Program-made: the position numbers and the translations under genes | Shown: positions 34,637 through 46,034 of the stretch, in pieces | How the letters are laid out: the number at the start of each line of letters is the position of its first letter | How positions within the stretch are numbered: the first letter of the stretch is position 1 | Notes under the pieces: generated by a model | The model's database searches: none | The model's input: only the letters and a program-made list of their open reading frames with translations | Told to the model about the DNA's origin: nothing | From: Corinectria fuckeliana | Lineage: Eukaryota > Ascomycota > Sordariomycetes > Hypocreales > Nectriaceae | Assembly (NCBI GenBank): GCA_019137255.1 | Contig: WPDH01000136.1 | Span: 1-64,000 of the forward strand | DNA: 64,000 bases | Reading direction: 5' to 3'

Positions 34637-34697
34637 GGAGGTGACCTCGAGCTGGGAGGTGACCTCGAGCTGGGAGGTGACCTCGAGCTGGGCGGTG
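34637..34697. repeat. 18-bp tandem repeat
   Basis: More than three copies of gaggtgacctcgagctgg, the last with one change. Confidence 0.8.
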
Positions 34698-36821
34698 GCT
34701 GCCTAGATAACGATATAGCGGTTAACGCGGCTGAATCAGGTCCATGTGTTGGACGGAACGTAGACTCACCTTGAGGCTCGCGTAGACAACTTGTTGGCCA
34801 GCCCAGATGACTTCCATGTCTGCGACCATTCTCGCCCAGCGAGTCAGGTATATCGGCATGGTGGGTATAATCCCTAGGCCGGCCAAAACCTGGATTGGGG
34901 ACGACCGTGCTGATGCTGAGCCCACGCCCTGTTCATTAAATGTTAATTAAAGCATCGCCCCCCGTCTATCCTACTCACCTGCGACTGAGGCACCGCCAAG
35001 GCTTGCTCCCGCCACGGCCAAAGTTCCTCGCGACACCTCCTCGCTAGTCTAGGCATCCGGCGTAGATGTGTACCCTTCCCAGATGACCTAGATGCACAAA
35101 GTCAATTTCCCAGGCAAGGAGAGAGGAGGGAGGCAATGGCAAGCCGGCCGAAGCTGTCGGCAACGGAGCAGTGACACGGCCAGTCTCGAATCGTTCGGCG
35201 GCTCGAGGAATGCGGCCTAGTCGGCTTCGGCATACCAGGAAAGGGTCTGGGTGAAGCAGCACTAGGTAGATGCGACAGTGCGTGCTAAGTCTTCGTTGCC
35301 AGTCGGCCATGACCACTCGGAACGTCTGCTGGGGGGAGTCGTCGAAAGCGCATACATTACGGTAAGAAACGCCAGGATTGCGCTTGTCGTCGAGCGCCAG
35401 CTCGAGTAGGGACGAATGAACCGAGAGATAAGACAGCAGAAACAGACCTGGCAGCGAAAATTAGTGGAAAGTGGAGGTATTCTGGTGTTCTGGGCAGGAC
35501 ATCCGTCTGGTCTCGGTCGAGGACGACGACCACGTGACGACGGTACACGGTAGATAGATACGCGGTCCACGACTTACATACAAAGGCCACATCTTGAATA
35601 AAGAGAAACGATTTCTCGGATAGGTGCCCAAGGTAGCTTGCTTGTTGTCTAGAACTCTGCAAGCTCAAGCAAGCCCTCGTTAGGGGCCCTGGTTCTTCTC
35701 GAAGGGGGGCTGCGCTCGTTCGCTGGGTAGAGGTCGAATTCCCCGGCCTAGTAGAGCACGACTTGGCGGCTCTTTGGATGTGTTGTCAACAGAGGCGAGT
35801 TGTGACGTAACGATAGGTGTCGTGATGGCTGAGGTTGGTACGCTGCAAAGTCTCCATTGCCAGTGCGGGCTGCAAGGAGATAGTGGAGTTCGTCTCGGGG
35901 GAGTTCAAGGAGTTCCTTAGTGGGCTTCAGTGTGGCTGTTGGTGGGTGACCACCTTTTACAGGAGATATGACCTGCCCAAGTGCAAGGTGCCTTGAGCGG
36001 TCATTGACAGTGGCATTTAGTTCTAGCTGGCTGTATGTTAGTCCACCCAATCTAACTTAATGGCGTGGTTGCCGACACCCTGTGCCCCAGAACGAGGCGC
36101 ATGACTTACTGCAACATTCCCCAAACAATATATTATTGTTAGAACATTACCCAGCCGATCAGGCCAACCTTTCGAGCCACTTTTAAAGTTGATGCTCCCG
36201 CCACCGCCGCCTCGCCCCGAGGTCCCCACTGTCGAGCCCGCCGTCATCTCCGCCTCCGAGAAGATGGCCGCGGCCCACGACTCCATGTACGTATCGGTAT
36301 AGTGTTGCGGTGCCCGTTGCCGTGTGCAGTGCCCGTGAAGTGTCCGGGGCCGCTTCCGGTCGCAGCATCGTGGAACAATTTGGCTGTTATGGGAGAGTTC
36401 TCACGCTTCGCTGGCGACGCGTCGGTTTGGGATGCAAGGAGGGCGGATGATGACGAGAACTGCTGTAAAGCTAGCTCTCAGCGGTAGATTTAGCAACAAA
36501 TTTCAAAATTTCTTGTGTCAAGAGGAGAGCAATTAGACGAGAAACACTATGACTTTGATTAGGAGGCTAAGCTGTGTCAAAGGCTAAGCTATGGATGTCG
36601 TTTTGTGTAGAAGCTAAGCTATGGATGTCGTTTTGTGTAGGAAGCCAAGTTAAGGATGCCATCCTAGTATGCTCTGCGTCACCAAAGAAAGACTGCTATC
36701 CCCCGGAGCCCGAGAACCAGATGAGCTCGCTCACGTCCCATCCTCCAGAAGGCAACCATAAAGATAGAGATACAGTCCAGAGGCGCCTATCCACCTTCAC
36801 CCCGATTGTTGCCAGACGGGA
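34698..36821. other. No supported gene
   Basis: Minus-strand frames at 35044-35316 and 35357-35668 are open, but no motif was recognised and no splice arrangement joins them. 36575-36640 holds two copies of a 30-bp unit (aagctatggatgtcgttttg). Treated as non-coding or decayed. Confidence 0.35.
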
Positions 36822-38312
36822 CTAAGCAGTCTTCTTGCTCTTTCCAGCTCTGACTGACGACATGTCCATCTTATCCGCCACAGAGCGTTTGCGTCCAAAG
36901 AAGGACTCGCCAACTTCCTCACGATTGTTCGCCACAGAGTCTGGACGTCCAAAGCGGGACTCGCCAACTTCCTCACGAGCATTCGCCACAGAGCGTTCAC
37001 GCCCAGAGCTGGACTCGCCGACTTCCTCACGAACAGGCGTCAAGATGCGGAAAGCGGGCCTCGCCAGGGAGCGTCCACGTCCAGAGCTGGACTCGCCAAC
37101 TTCCTCACGAGCAGGCTTCAAGATACGGTAGGCGGGTCTCGCCACAGAGCGTCCGCGTCCAGAGCTGGACTCGCCGACTTCCTCACGAGAAGGCTTCAAG
37201 ATACGGTAAGCGGGCCTCGCCACATCTTGCTCGGGATAGTCCTTGGCACCGTCCGCACCGTTCAACAGGATGGTCAGTCGAACCTTGAAGGTGTTGTATG
37301 GCTTGTAGGAGAGCGGCTTCAAGGTAATGGAAATACCCTGATTGTCCCCTTCCCGCTCGCGCGGATAGTCAAGCTTGTTCAAAAGAGGCGAGGAGACCAC
37401 GGCTTCAAAAAGATAGATGAATTCGTTATCTTCTCTCTTGGTCACGAGAAGGAGTACCTAGATCAAGAGTCAGTATGTGAGTTCCAATACGGGGATTGAA
37501 GACGAACGGTATAGGCCGAGGGTTCAGTCGATGGAGCAGTGCCTTGTCGAGAGGCGGATTTCCAGTAGCGTCTCCGGCCCTGTGCAAGAGATATCAGGAG
37601 GGCGACGATGTATGGGTCCTGGGACCATTCGACCGGCTCGAGTTGGGCCAGTTTCCTGAGGATGATCTGCGTGCCAGGAGAGCTGGCATTGTTCCAGGGA
37701 TGTTGGTATCGAGTCACCATATCCCTGCGACGTCGGGTGGTGATTGAATCGTACTCGACGTACCCTAGATGCGGCTCGCTGCTAGACCTCACCTTGTCCT
37801 GACGGCGAGTCAAGATGAGGCCGCCGAGGCAATCGACCTTTCGGCGTGCAAAGAAGAATTTGAACTTCTCGCTGTCCATTTGTTTAGCTACCCAGGTACT
37901 TGGCAAAGCGTGCGAGACGACTGGCTCTCACTTACTTGATGACTTTGAAGTTGAGGGGTGGAGTGGAGAGTATATTCCACATGGCTGCATGGTTCTCAGG
38001 CGAAAACAAGCTTGCTGCGAGTAGCTCGTCCTTGGGCGGCAGTCCGTAGTAGGTCCCCTTCCAATACTCGCGATGTTGCGACTGCGGCTCTTCTTTCGGC
38101 TCGTCTTGGAAGCCAGACACCGGTAGCGACAGTGATGCTGTTGGCAGTCGTGAACCTAGATTCTGAGTCTCTTCTGTAGAGTAACGACAGCCCAAGAGCT
38201 GGACGTGACGCTGAGTCCAGAAGACAGGGCGGATGTATAGTTTCTCACGAGGGAATGCACGAAAGAGGTCATGAATGGAGCTCGACGCCAGGTCCGGCAT
38301 GGCGGGTTCCAT
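36822..38312 (-). CDS. Unrecognised protein with a tandem-repeat C-terminal tail
   Basis: Three exons: 38312-37936, 37871-37508 and 37457-36822. The introns are 64 bp (GTAAGT...GACAG) and 50 bp (GTTCGT...CTAG), in phase, giving 458 residues. The N-terminal part (MEPAMPDLASSSIHDLFRAF, YIRPVFWTQRHVQLLGCRYS, YWKGTYYGLPPKDELLAASL) and the middle (EKFKFFFARRKVDCLGGLIL, LLLVTKREDNEFIYLFEAVV) look globular. The tail is three copies of a 26-residue unit (ARPAYRILKPxREEVGESSS), then two shortened ones, with alternating charged and Ser residues, ending in a basic GKSKKTA. The repeat is also visible at DNA level at about 36880-37210. I do not recognise the family. The basic repeat tail could bind nucleic acid, but that is a guess. 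Confidence 0.6.
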
Positions 38313-38419
38313 GGCTTGCCCGAGATGTCGTATGGCGGTGTGTCAATTCAGTCCCAACAGTCAAGTTGCTTCCAAAGAAGGGTAGTGTTGATGGCGTGCG
38401 TGTGAAGTAGTCAAGGAGT

Positions 38420-38790
38420 GAGGTTTGTAAGTGGGAGGTAAAGTGAGTGGGAGGTAAAGTGAGTGGGAGGTAAAGATGGGTGGGAGATAGGTCAGTAGGC
38501 AGGTCAGTAAGTAGGTAGGTAGGCAGGGGCCTTGGGGAAGGTAAGTACAGAAGGTAGGCAGGCAGTCAGGCAGGCAGTCAGGCAGGTGGGTAGGTACAGT
38601 GGTGTAGGTAGGTAGGTACAGTGGTGTAAGTAGGTAGGTAGGCGGGTAGGTACCTAGGCAGGTAGGTACAGTAAGGCAGCCCCGGGGACCTTGGGCTAGG
38701 TAAGTAGGTACAGAAGGTAGGCAGGCAGTCAGGCAGGTGGGTAGGTACAGTGGTGTAGGTAAGTAGGTAGGCGGGTATAGTGGTTCGTCG
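38420..38790. repeat. GTAG/GGCA-rich satellite
   Basis: Long run of ggta, gtag and ggca words, with larger repeated blocks (gtaggtacagtggtgtaggt; gtaggcaggcagtcaggcag). A related stretch lies at 41780-41850, where the phrase ggaccttggg also recurs. Located in the promoter region of the repeat-tail gene. Confidence 0.8.
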
Positions 38791-39387
38791 CAGCGCGGCC
38801 TAGCGCAAGTTCCTCACTGCGCACAGCAACGGCTGCGCTCTACTCGGGCCAGGACCGTACTTGACCATACTTGACCATAGGTGTCAACCTCACTTATCTG
38901 AATGAAGCTTGCAACTGAGAAGCAGCAATGCTAGACTGTGGCTCGTCAGGTATCATCGAGCACGTTTCCCCGGGCGTCGCCTTCCACAGCCGCGGCGTCG
39001 TCCACCCAGACCCTTCGGCCAGCTAACCTCGTCGTGCACGACACCCACGCCGGGAGCTCGGGACCTGCCTGCCTACCAGCACCTTCTGTACCTACCTGTC
39101 CCAACTGTGTGTCTACTGCCCCCCTCTACTGTCTGCTGCACCTTCGGCCGTGACATACCTTCTCTGCGGACCAAGTTTGTAAGACCCAATTCCTAAGTAA
39201 CTAACCTCCCTACGCTTAGCCTCTCAATTCTTAACCTCCCAACTCTTAACATTCTTATCCCTAACATCCTCATCCCTAACATCCTTATCCCCAAGGTACA
39301 TACCTCGCGACACTCGAACACTCCTTTGAACTTTGCATCGCTGACTTCTTACAAGGTGCTCACTCAGCCTGAACAAATTGAGAATGA

Positions 39388-39417
39388 TGAGGGTGTCTCC
39401 TGTTGGAGACACCCTCA
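39388..39417. repeat. 13-bp perfect inverted repeat, 4-base loop
   Basis: tgagggtgtctcc and its exact reverse complement separated by tgtt; it would form a strong hairpin in either strand. It lies just upstream of a relic of the nuclease-kinase family. Confidence 0.8.
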
Positions 39418-39489
39418 CCACACTGCCCGCCTCCCGGTCCTCCCCATACTCCTGCCCCGGCGCTCTTCCTCGGCACATTGTACCCCTGC

Positions 39490-39623
39490 CACACTCGCTT
39501 GTCTACGACTACGAGGCAGCCCACCAGGTTGCGGCGGAGCATCTGGAGCTGGCCGTGACCAAGGAGACGCTGTTCATGGAGGTAATGTACCAGATCAACA
39601 ACAGCAAGCCCAGGATCGAATAA
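39490..39623 (+). pseudogene. PD-(D/E)XK-kinase family fragment
   Basis: Reads LVYDYEAAHQVAAEHLELAV, then TKETLFMEVMYQINNSKP. This corresponds to SIYDYKAARKDALEYVKPAV...KLFMEVIQRINSSKS in the copy at 11140-12444. Only the core of the restriction-enzyme-like domain remains, ending at TAA (39623). Confidence 0.6.
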
Positions 39624-39699
39624 TGGGACAGGAAAAGACAGAAGAACTAATTCCCATGTCGATAGCGCAGACCAACGGCCAGGCGTCCTATACGGCACG

Positions 39700-40262
39700 T
39701 TCTGGTCATTCTGACCGACCTTTCGGCCTATTGCGATGCTCTTCGAGAGGGACCTCCTTGCCCTACCTCGCAACCACGCCCTGTCCCCAATGCGATCCCC
39801 GCTTGTGGTCCCGGGCTGCTCAGCGGTCAGCCTCAACAGGCCCCACAGGACTTGTACCATTCTGCACTGCACTTTCCTAGGTCCAGTCCCTCAGCCACTG
39901 CTCAGTCCCAACCATTAGCAGCAACGGCGGCGTCCGGGAGGGATGATGCCAATCGTCTTGCCACGAAGGAGAAGGTTGTGGACCACTTGCAGCTTGCTCG
40001 CAGATCGCTTCCTCAGGTTTCGCTCGAGATCGAGAAGATGTCCCTGGTTGACGTGGCTTCCCGGATACAGTGGCTCGGCTGGTCATTCTGACCGATCATT
40101 CGGCTTACTGCGACGCTCTTCGAGAGGCCCTCTTTGTCCTACCTCGCAGATCGCTTCCTCAGTTTTCCGCCGCCCGAGAAGAAGTCCCTGACCAACGTGG
40201 TTTCCGCCGCCCGAGAAGGTGTCCCTGGTCGACGTGGGCTTGCAGCTTGCTCGCAGAGGTCT
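39700..40262. repeat. Direct duplication plus short tandem copies
   Basis: About 75 bp at 39708-39776 (ttctggtcattctgaccgac...ctacctcgc) recurs at 40079-40147. Within 40147-40230, gtccctggtcgacgtgg-like words and ccgccgcccgagaag are themselves duplicated. No gene recognised. Confidence 0.6.
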
Positions 40263-40544
40263 CGGCTCCCACTATTTATACCCTTAGAGGCAGCGCTGAG
40301 AAAGTGGAGTAAGGAGTACGACTATGACATGGGACACGTCTTTTAGGGGCAGAGGATACGGACTCGTCGGAGTCGGCACCTTATTGACCCCCTCTCCTTT
40401 GCTCTTCACCACCACCGCCCGCTTCTGTCGCCCGCTACGGCCGAAGACGCCCTTACTGTAGCGTATGGCATTCTTCACACGACAGATTAGGGGGGATTTT
40501 GCGTATCTGAAAGGTTCCGCATCAGCAGGATTCGCATCAGGGCG

Positions 40545-40615
40545 TCAGGAATCAGGGAATCAGGGAAGGAATCAGGGAATCAGGGCATCAGGGCATCAGG
40601 GCATCAGGGCATTAG
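40545..40615. repeat. Short tandem repeat (gcatcaggg/gaatcaggg)
   Basis: About eight copies of a 9-bp unit with alternating first bases. Confidence 0.75.
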
Positions 40616-41224
40616 AGCACTCTTCATCTATAATGCTAAAACAGGCTGCGCTGTACAGCTACTGCATAGTTCTCCGCCTTTGTCCTCCTGGTGATTGCCG
40701 CCCAAAACATGAGGGACAATGGTGCTTTTGCGTGCACCTCCTCATTAATGAATTGCTTATTATACTTTTCTTCAGCCGTTCAGAAGTCCCAGGCGTTGGG
40801 GTTGCTCGATTTAGACTGTACGGAAGTCTTGGTCGGAAAACATCACCTAGATCGTGTTGGCTTGTCTTGGAGTGTAACTTCATTTGCGACTTGCCATCCA
40901 GGTCCCGGTACAGATAAAGGCAGATTGCCAGCATGAGAAACTGGGTACTCTACCTCAAAATATAATCCCTGAGCTCAATTGCTCGTGGTGACAGCGAAAG
41001 AAGGCACTGGGCATTCTCAAAATATCCAAGTCACACACCTTATCTTCAAATCACGATTCTGACCCCAATTAGGGCGAAAGACTCGCCAAAAAGAAGGTAC
41101 AGCCTAAGAGAAAGCCAACGAGGCATTCACAGATGTTTTTTTTTCAGTGCCTTTACCCTCGATAGGGGCGATGGATTCAGTCTGCTTAGTTGGGGATCCT
41201 AAAGCTGACCGCGGTGGCGTTACA
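40616..41224. other. No supported gene
   Basis: No motif-bearing frame. The right end leads into the Tc1-like transposase relic. Confidence 0.35.
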
Positions 41225-41609
41225 GGTTGGATTATCTTGGAACGCCTTTAGCAGCATCTTCCTAAAGTCATCAAGGAAGGAATGACATTCCAGCACGATA
41301 ACGGGGCCTAGACCAAAAAGTCATTTAGTGCAGCGGTGGCTGTACGCAAGATGCGAGGGGATCACGCTTGCGGAATGGCCCTTATATTCACCTGATCTTA
41401 ATCCGATTGAGGGTCTACGGGTAATGCTAAAGGAACGGATCTGTAAGAGATACCCGGAGCTTGCAGAGCTTCTGAAAAGTGCAGCGGCAGAAGATGGCCT
41501 GATTTAGTGTGCAAAGGAGCTTCGGCATGGGCTTAAAGATGCAGTCTTTAAAAATCTACTAAATTTAATGCCTAGGCGAATACAAGCGGTTAATGACGTA
41601 GATAGATAG
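41225..41609 (+). mobile_element. Tc1/mariner-type transposase, C-terminal half, degraded
   Basis: The first frame reads LPKVIKEGMTFQHDNGA (QHDN, second catalytic acid) with two TAG codons where Gln is expected. One frame change leads to CEGITLAEWPLYSPDLNPIE (core 41376-41411), GLRVMLKERICKRYPELAEL, a further TAG, and NLLNLMPRRIQAVNDVDR ending at 41609. This is the DDE domain of a Tc1-like transposase that would cut and paste its element. CAG-to-TAG stops point to RIP. Inverted termini were not located. Confidence 0.7.
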
Positions 41610-42166
41610 TACACTAAGTATTAATATTAATCACTATAGTAACTAGCCTCTTGGCTTCAAATTAATTCAGGTCATAATTTAACTTGATATTATTTGGATG
41701 CACAATGGCAGGTTAAAGGCTGGGTCATAATCGGGGAGACTTGGGTAGATCCGGCGATTGTCGGAACTTTTGCGCGCCCGCTGTAGGTAGGTACAGTACA
41801 TAGTGTAGGTAAGGGGTCAAGTAGGTATTTAGGTAGTCGGTCTAGGGACCTTGGGGCCTGAACCATCTGTGTCACCACCAACGCGGGGAAAGCGATGGGC
41901 ACTGTTTTTGCCATCTGTTGTGCCGGATTAGAAGATGCCCGCCGAGGAACTCGTCGCGAAAGCACACGGCGAATCGACCATCTCCTACTGAGAAGCCGTC
42001 TTGGTCAAGAGGGAACCGCAAAGGCCCACGGCATTGACCCAGACCTGGCAGTGGAAGCTTCTACTTCTACAAGACATCACAGAGTTGCGTGGTACTGACA
42101 AGTTTGCAAGGGTGTCGTCAATTATTAGGGCATCGAGCCATAGTGTATGAATACATTGACCATTGC

Positions 42167-42690
42167 TTCCCTTGAGCTTTGAGAATCGTTTTCCGGCGAT
42201 AAAAAATGCAACAACAAGAACAACACGAAAAATAACTGCTTCCCTTAAGCATCCTCCTCCGGTGATAAAAAGAAATGCAACAAGAAGAACAATACTTGCT
42301 TCCCTTGAGAATCCTCCTCCGGCGATAAAAAAAAATTGCCACAAGAAGAACAAGAAGAACAATAATTGCCTCCCTTGAGCATCCTCCTCCGGCGATAAAA
42401 AGTGCAACAAGAAGAACAATAACTGATTCCCTTGAGAATCCTCCTCCGGCGATAAAAAATGCCACAAGAAGAACAAGAAGAACAATGACTGGTTCCCTTG
42501 AGCATCCTCCTCCGGCGATAAAAAATGCAACAACAAGAACAACACGAACAATAACTGCTTCCCTTAAGCATCCTCCTCCGGCGATTGAAAAGTGCAACAA
42601 GAAGAACAAGAATTGTTTCCCTTGAGCATCCTCCTCCGGCGATAAAAAAAAAAATGCAGCAACAAGAAGAACAATAACAATTTGCGCATT
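42167..42690. repeat. Minisatellite of 57-73-bp units, eight copies
   Basis: Units begin ttcccttgagcatcctcctc and end with a run of gaagaacaa. They start at 42167, 42240, 42300, 42370, 42427, 42493, 42559 and 42617. Length differences come mostly from the number of aagaacaa words and the A-run after ggcgat. Reverse frames stay open and encode a hydrophobic period (FLSPEEDxQG), which I consider incidental. The array lies just past the stop codon of the kinase-family gene. Confidence 0.85.
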
Positions 42691-42847
42691 GCGCATCGTC
42701 CCCGGTGTTGAAAAATGCAATGACAAACTTGAGCATCAACGCGTTGAGCTTTGGGAAATTAGACCCATCTCCGAGACGTAAAAACGCCGCCCGCGCTGTT
42801 GCAATGTCCTCCGTCTTCGGACGTTGGGGCAGTGAAGCTTTGGGAAG

Positions 42848-45010
42848 TTACCAAAACGTCACAGCCTTGGCCTCCATAGCCTTGAACGCTCTTCGAAGCT
42901 TATTAGCGTCCTCGATAAATTCCACCTCCCATGGATTGCCTGCAATTTTTCTTGCATTGTCCTCGGCACCCGGCCGCAGCCCAGCCCTTTCAAAGTCGAT
43001 AATCATGACTTTACGGACCTCTTGGTTGTACAGCATGTTGGGGATGCGTGCATCGTGGTGGACCACGCCCTCGTGATGCAATGCATTCAACGACGACATT
43101 GCACTCTTCTGAAGCAGCTTCCCAAAGTTACCGAAGACATCGGAGGAATTGAAAGGTCTCCCGCCCCATGATAGAAACGTCAGGTGCACCATATACACCC
43201 GATGATCGTAGTAGTAGATTTTTCCCATCTTCGAAAGGTCGACGGCTCCTAAGAACACAGGTACAAAGGTGCCTTGGAGCGGGCGGAGGCGCTCTTTGTA
43301 CACGTAACCTTCGTACTTGAGGTGAGGGATGAAGGCCTCCACGGTTCCCTTGCTAACAAACGTATAACCGTACTGAAGCATGGTTACCTGAGAGAGCACA
43401 CCGCGCGCGCCACCCCGTCCCAAGGACTTGATGCCGCTGTCCAACGATGTCTTTATCTGCACCTCGAGAAGTTCAAGCCATGTAGCGTGGCTGACTGGAT
43501 GGCGGGTCTCAGCGTACGTTTGGGTTTGGGTGGCTCCGTTGTCACAGCGGTCACGTCTGCGGTGAAGCGCCACGTTGGGGCAATTTGGATCAAGCCAACC
43601 TCCCTTGACGAGACTCAGAAGGCATTTCTGCGTGCAGTACTTCCGTTCGCGTGTTGTTGGCATTTCGCTGGATGCAACGCTGCTCCCCGTTCCATCAATG
43701 CCGCATCGTCGTTGGGCCTGAATCTGCATACCGTATTGAGGTGATGACTGGGTGCGTGTCTTGTTTGGTGAGCGGTCGACGCCCTCGTAAATGGTGGGCC
43801 CCCATGCAGGCGAGGCAAGTGATGGATGTCTTTCGTATTTTGGAATTGACTGATATATCGCTTCAAAGTTTTCTGACCACTGGAGCAGACCAGAGGTAGC
43901 GCGTGCGCGCTCGTCCTGTCCATGAACCCGCCGCTCTTCGAGGGCCATAAGGAGGAAAGCCAAGAACTGGCCTCCGGCCGAACAGACGGAAACGTCATCT
44001 GGATGGGCTAGTGCTTCGAATGCGGGTTCAGCGAGGTGGAAATACAAAGTTTCCGGTTGCTCCCAGTTGATCTTCAGGAAGACCATGCATTCGACAGTAG
44101 TTAGAAGACCATACTCAAGGCCTCCCTCAATCATATAATGATAGATCTGCGTGACAGCAGACGCCGTCAGAATGTCGGCATGGTCCTGGAAACGTTCGTC
44201 TAAGCTCAGAGATGTGAGCGTCCTGCTTCGACCGATAACGTCGTCGTAAACGTCCACGTCCCGTAGACCGAGACGAAGATGATGAGCGGTCAGCTTGTGG
44301 GGGGGCTGAGATCCGACGAAGGTGATGAGGGTTTTTGGCGAGGGCGTATCCTTCTCGGTTCGATAGACGCACATCTGGCCGGATTCAACATCTGTGAGGG
44401 TTTTCTTCCAGAACCCCTTCTTTTTAGTTAATGGAGCCTCCCTCTTAAGGACTCCTCTGGCAATGTCGCTGATGGGCTTGGTGGAGAAGTCAAAATCGAT
44501 GCCATCTCCAAAGTCGAATGTTTCTGCGGCTTCCTTGGAACACATGAGCTTGGTCGTGATGCATTTCATGGATTTTCCGATGGTCTTGGTCAAGAAAGGC
44601 TCAATCCTCTCGGGTGGTGATGACCCATCCTGGGACTCGACCCAGTCCTCGGCACTATTGCTTAGGTACTTGAGGGACGGGAATTTCTGCTCGCTAAGAG
44701 GGAACTTGTCGTGAAGTATGCCGTTGATGTCTCTCTGATGTTCCAAGAAGCCTGACCATGCCTTGAGATGCTTCGGGCACCATCTGGGACCCGGCTTGGG
44801 CATGGGAGCAGTCCAGTGAGGGTCCTGGGAGAGCTTTGGCATGTAGTAGTGATTATGGAAGGCATCGAGGTACCCAGCAAGTGTCGTGTAGTTGGGTGGA
44901 TATTGTCTTTCCCCCTGAGCCTCTCGCCGCTGTCTGGCCGCGACCGCAGATTGATCCCTGGCCAGTAAGTTGAGCTCATCCAGCAGCTCTAGACCCGTTG
45001 GCTGGGCCAT
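42848..45010 (-). CDS. PD-(D/E)XK-like/kinase-like fusion protein, intact
   Basis: One uninterrupted frame of 720 residues from ATG at 45010. Residues 1-200 are a helical N-terminal region. About 205-345 is a restriction-enzyme-like domain (PPHKLTAHHLRLGLRDVDV, TQIYHYMIEGGLEYGLLTT, VFLKINWEQPETLYFHLAEP). The E-Y-K that relatives carry just before PHKL is GSQ here (233-235), so nuclease activity is probably lost. CLLSLVKGGWLDPNCPNV (463-480) is a conserved linker. About 515-720 is a protein-kinase-like domain: glycine loop GRGGARG (531-537), ATP lysine K554 in YTFVSKGT, catalytic loop HHDARIPN (651-658), metal motif IDFERA (671-676). The role is unknown; related fusions are considered effector- or conflict-type proteins. 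It is the only complete member in the window. Minisatellites flank both ends. Confidence 0.7.
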   Translation of the reverse strand: MAQPTGLELLDELNLLARDQSAVAARQRREAQGERQYPPNYTTLAGYLDAFHNHYYMPKLSQDPHWTAPMPKPGPRWCPKHLKAWSGFLEHQRDINGILHDKFPLSEQKFPSLKYLSNSAEDWVESQDGSSPPERIEPFLTKTIGKSMKCITTKLMCSKEAAETFDFGDGIDFDFSTKPISDIARGVLKREAPLTKKKGFWKKTLTDVESGQMCVYRTEKDTPSPKTLITFVGSQPPHKLTAHHLRLGLRDVDVYDDVIGRSRTLTSLSLDERFQDHADILTASAVTQIYHYMIEGGLEYGLLTTVECMVFLKINWEQPETLYFHLAEPAFEALAHPDDVSVCSAGGQFLAFLLMALEERRVHGQDERARATSGLLQWSENFEAIYQSIPKYERHPSLASPAWGPTIYEGVDRSPNKTRTQSSPQYGMQIQAQRRCGIDGTGSSVASSEMPTTRERKYCTQKCLLSLVKGGWLDPNCPNVALHRRRDRCDNGATQTQTYAETRHPVSHATWLELLEVQIKTSLDSGIKSLGRGGARGVLSQVTMLQYGYTFVSKGTVEAFIPHLKYEGYVYKERLRPLQGTFVPVFLGAVDLSKMGKIYYYDHRVYMVHLTFLSWGGRPFNSSDVFGNFGKLLQKSAMSSLNALHHEGVVHHDARIPNMLYNQEVRKVMIIDFERAGLRPGAEDNARKIAGNPWEVEFIEDANKLRRAFKAMEAKAVTFW

Positions 45011-45089
45011 CGGAAACCGCAGTGAATGCTCGGTGCCGCAGGGGCGTGGAAGATTGTGTGTTTGTGTGTAGGTCTTTGGGAGGGAGTCT

Positions 45090-45655
45090 GTGTGTAGGTG
45101 TGTGCAATGGTGTCAAGACTACCAAGATGTGTTGAAGTGAAGTCTGAAGTTGTGGGCAGTGGTGACAAGACTGACTGCCAAGACGTGTTGACGTGAAGTC
45201 TGAAGTTGTGGGCAATAGTGTCAAGACTGACTGCTAAGACGTGTTAACGTGAATTCTAAAGCTGTGGGCAGTGGTGACAAGACTTACTGCCAAGACGCGT
45301 TGACGTGAAGTCTGAAGCTGTGGGCAGTGGTGACAAAACTGACTGCCAAGACGTGTACACTGACGTGAAGTCTGAAGTTGTGGGCAATAGTGTCAAGACT
45401 GACTGCTAAGACGTGTTAACGTGAATTCTAAAGCTGTGGGCAGTGGTGACAAGACTTACTGCCAAGACGCGTTGACGTGAAGTCTGAAGCTGTGGGCAGT
45501 GGTGACAAGACTCCCAAGACGTGTAGAAGTGAAGTCTGAAGTTGTGGGCAATGTAAAGACTGACTGCCAAGACGCGTTGACGTGAAGTCTGAAGTTGTGG
45601 GCAATGGTGTCAAGACTGCCGAGATGTGTAGGAGTGAAGTCTGAAGTTGTGGGAA
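45090..45655. repeat. Minisatellite of about 58-66-bp units, nine or so copies
   Basis: Unit: gtgttgacgtgaagtctgaa, gttgtgggcagtggtgacaa, gactgactgccaagac. Copies differ by small changes, and one block (a pair of units at 45205-45300) is itself duplicated at 45385-45480. It lies in the promoter region of the kinase-family gene. Confidence 0.85.
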
Positions 45656-46034
45656 AATTCTGCGCGGGGCCACCTTAGATACCCAAGACCAGTGGACGTG
45701 GGTAAGGAAGGTAGTAGTTACAGCCTGAGGCGAGAAGGTGGGAAAGCGAGAAGTTAGGAGGAAGGTAGGAACTTGAGGTACGAAGGTGCTGGCCTAAACA
45801 GATTTCGAGGAAGATTGACTCTATGGAGCGCCGGGTGCGTGCTGCTTATCATGCGCGCGGGTGGTATACACGAAATTGAAGGTCTGAATCAGGGCTATCT
45901 AGTGGTAGTTTCTTTATAATTATTACGCACGAATTGACTGCTTGACTGCACTTGAAAGTTGATGATGCAAAATGTTTTCTGGCACTCTGGCCACTCACTC
46001 CCTCACTTCTCTCATTTCTGCGACCATCACGACC

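Noticed and set aside
35044..35668. Minus-strand open frames that could be a membrane or receptor gene
   Set aside because: No consistent motif, no supporting splice sites between them and frequent stops in all joins tried.
42118..42740. Long hydrophobic open frames (FLSPEEDxQG repeats) on the minus strand as membrane proteins
   Set aside because: Several frames are open at once because the unit has no stop codons; they are products of the minisatellite.
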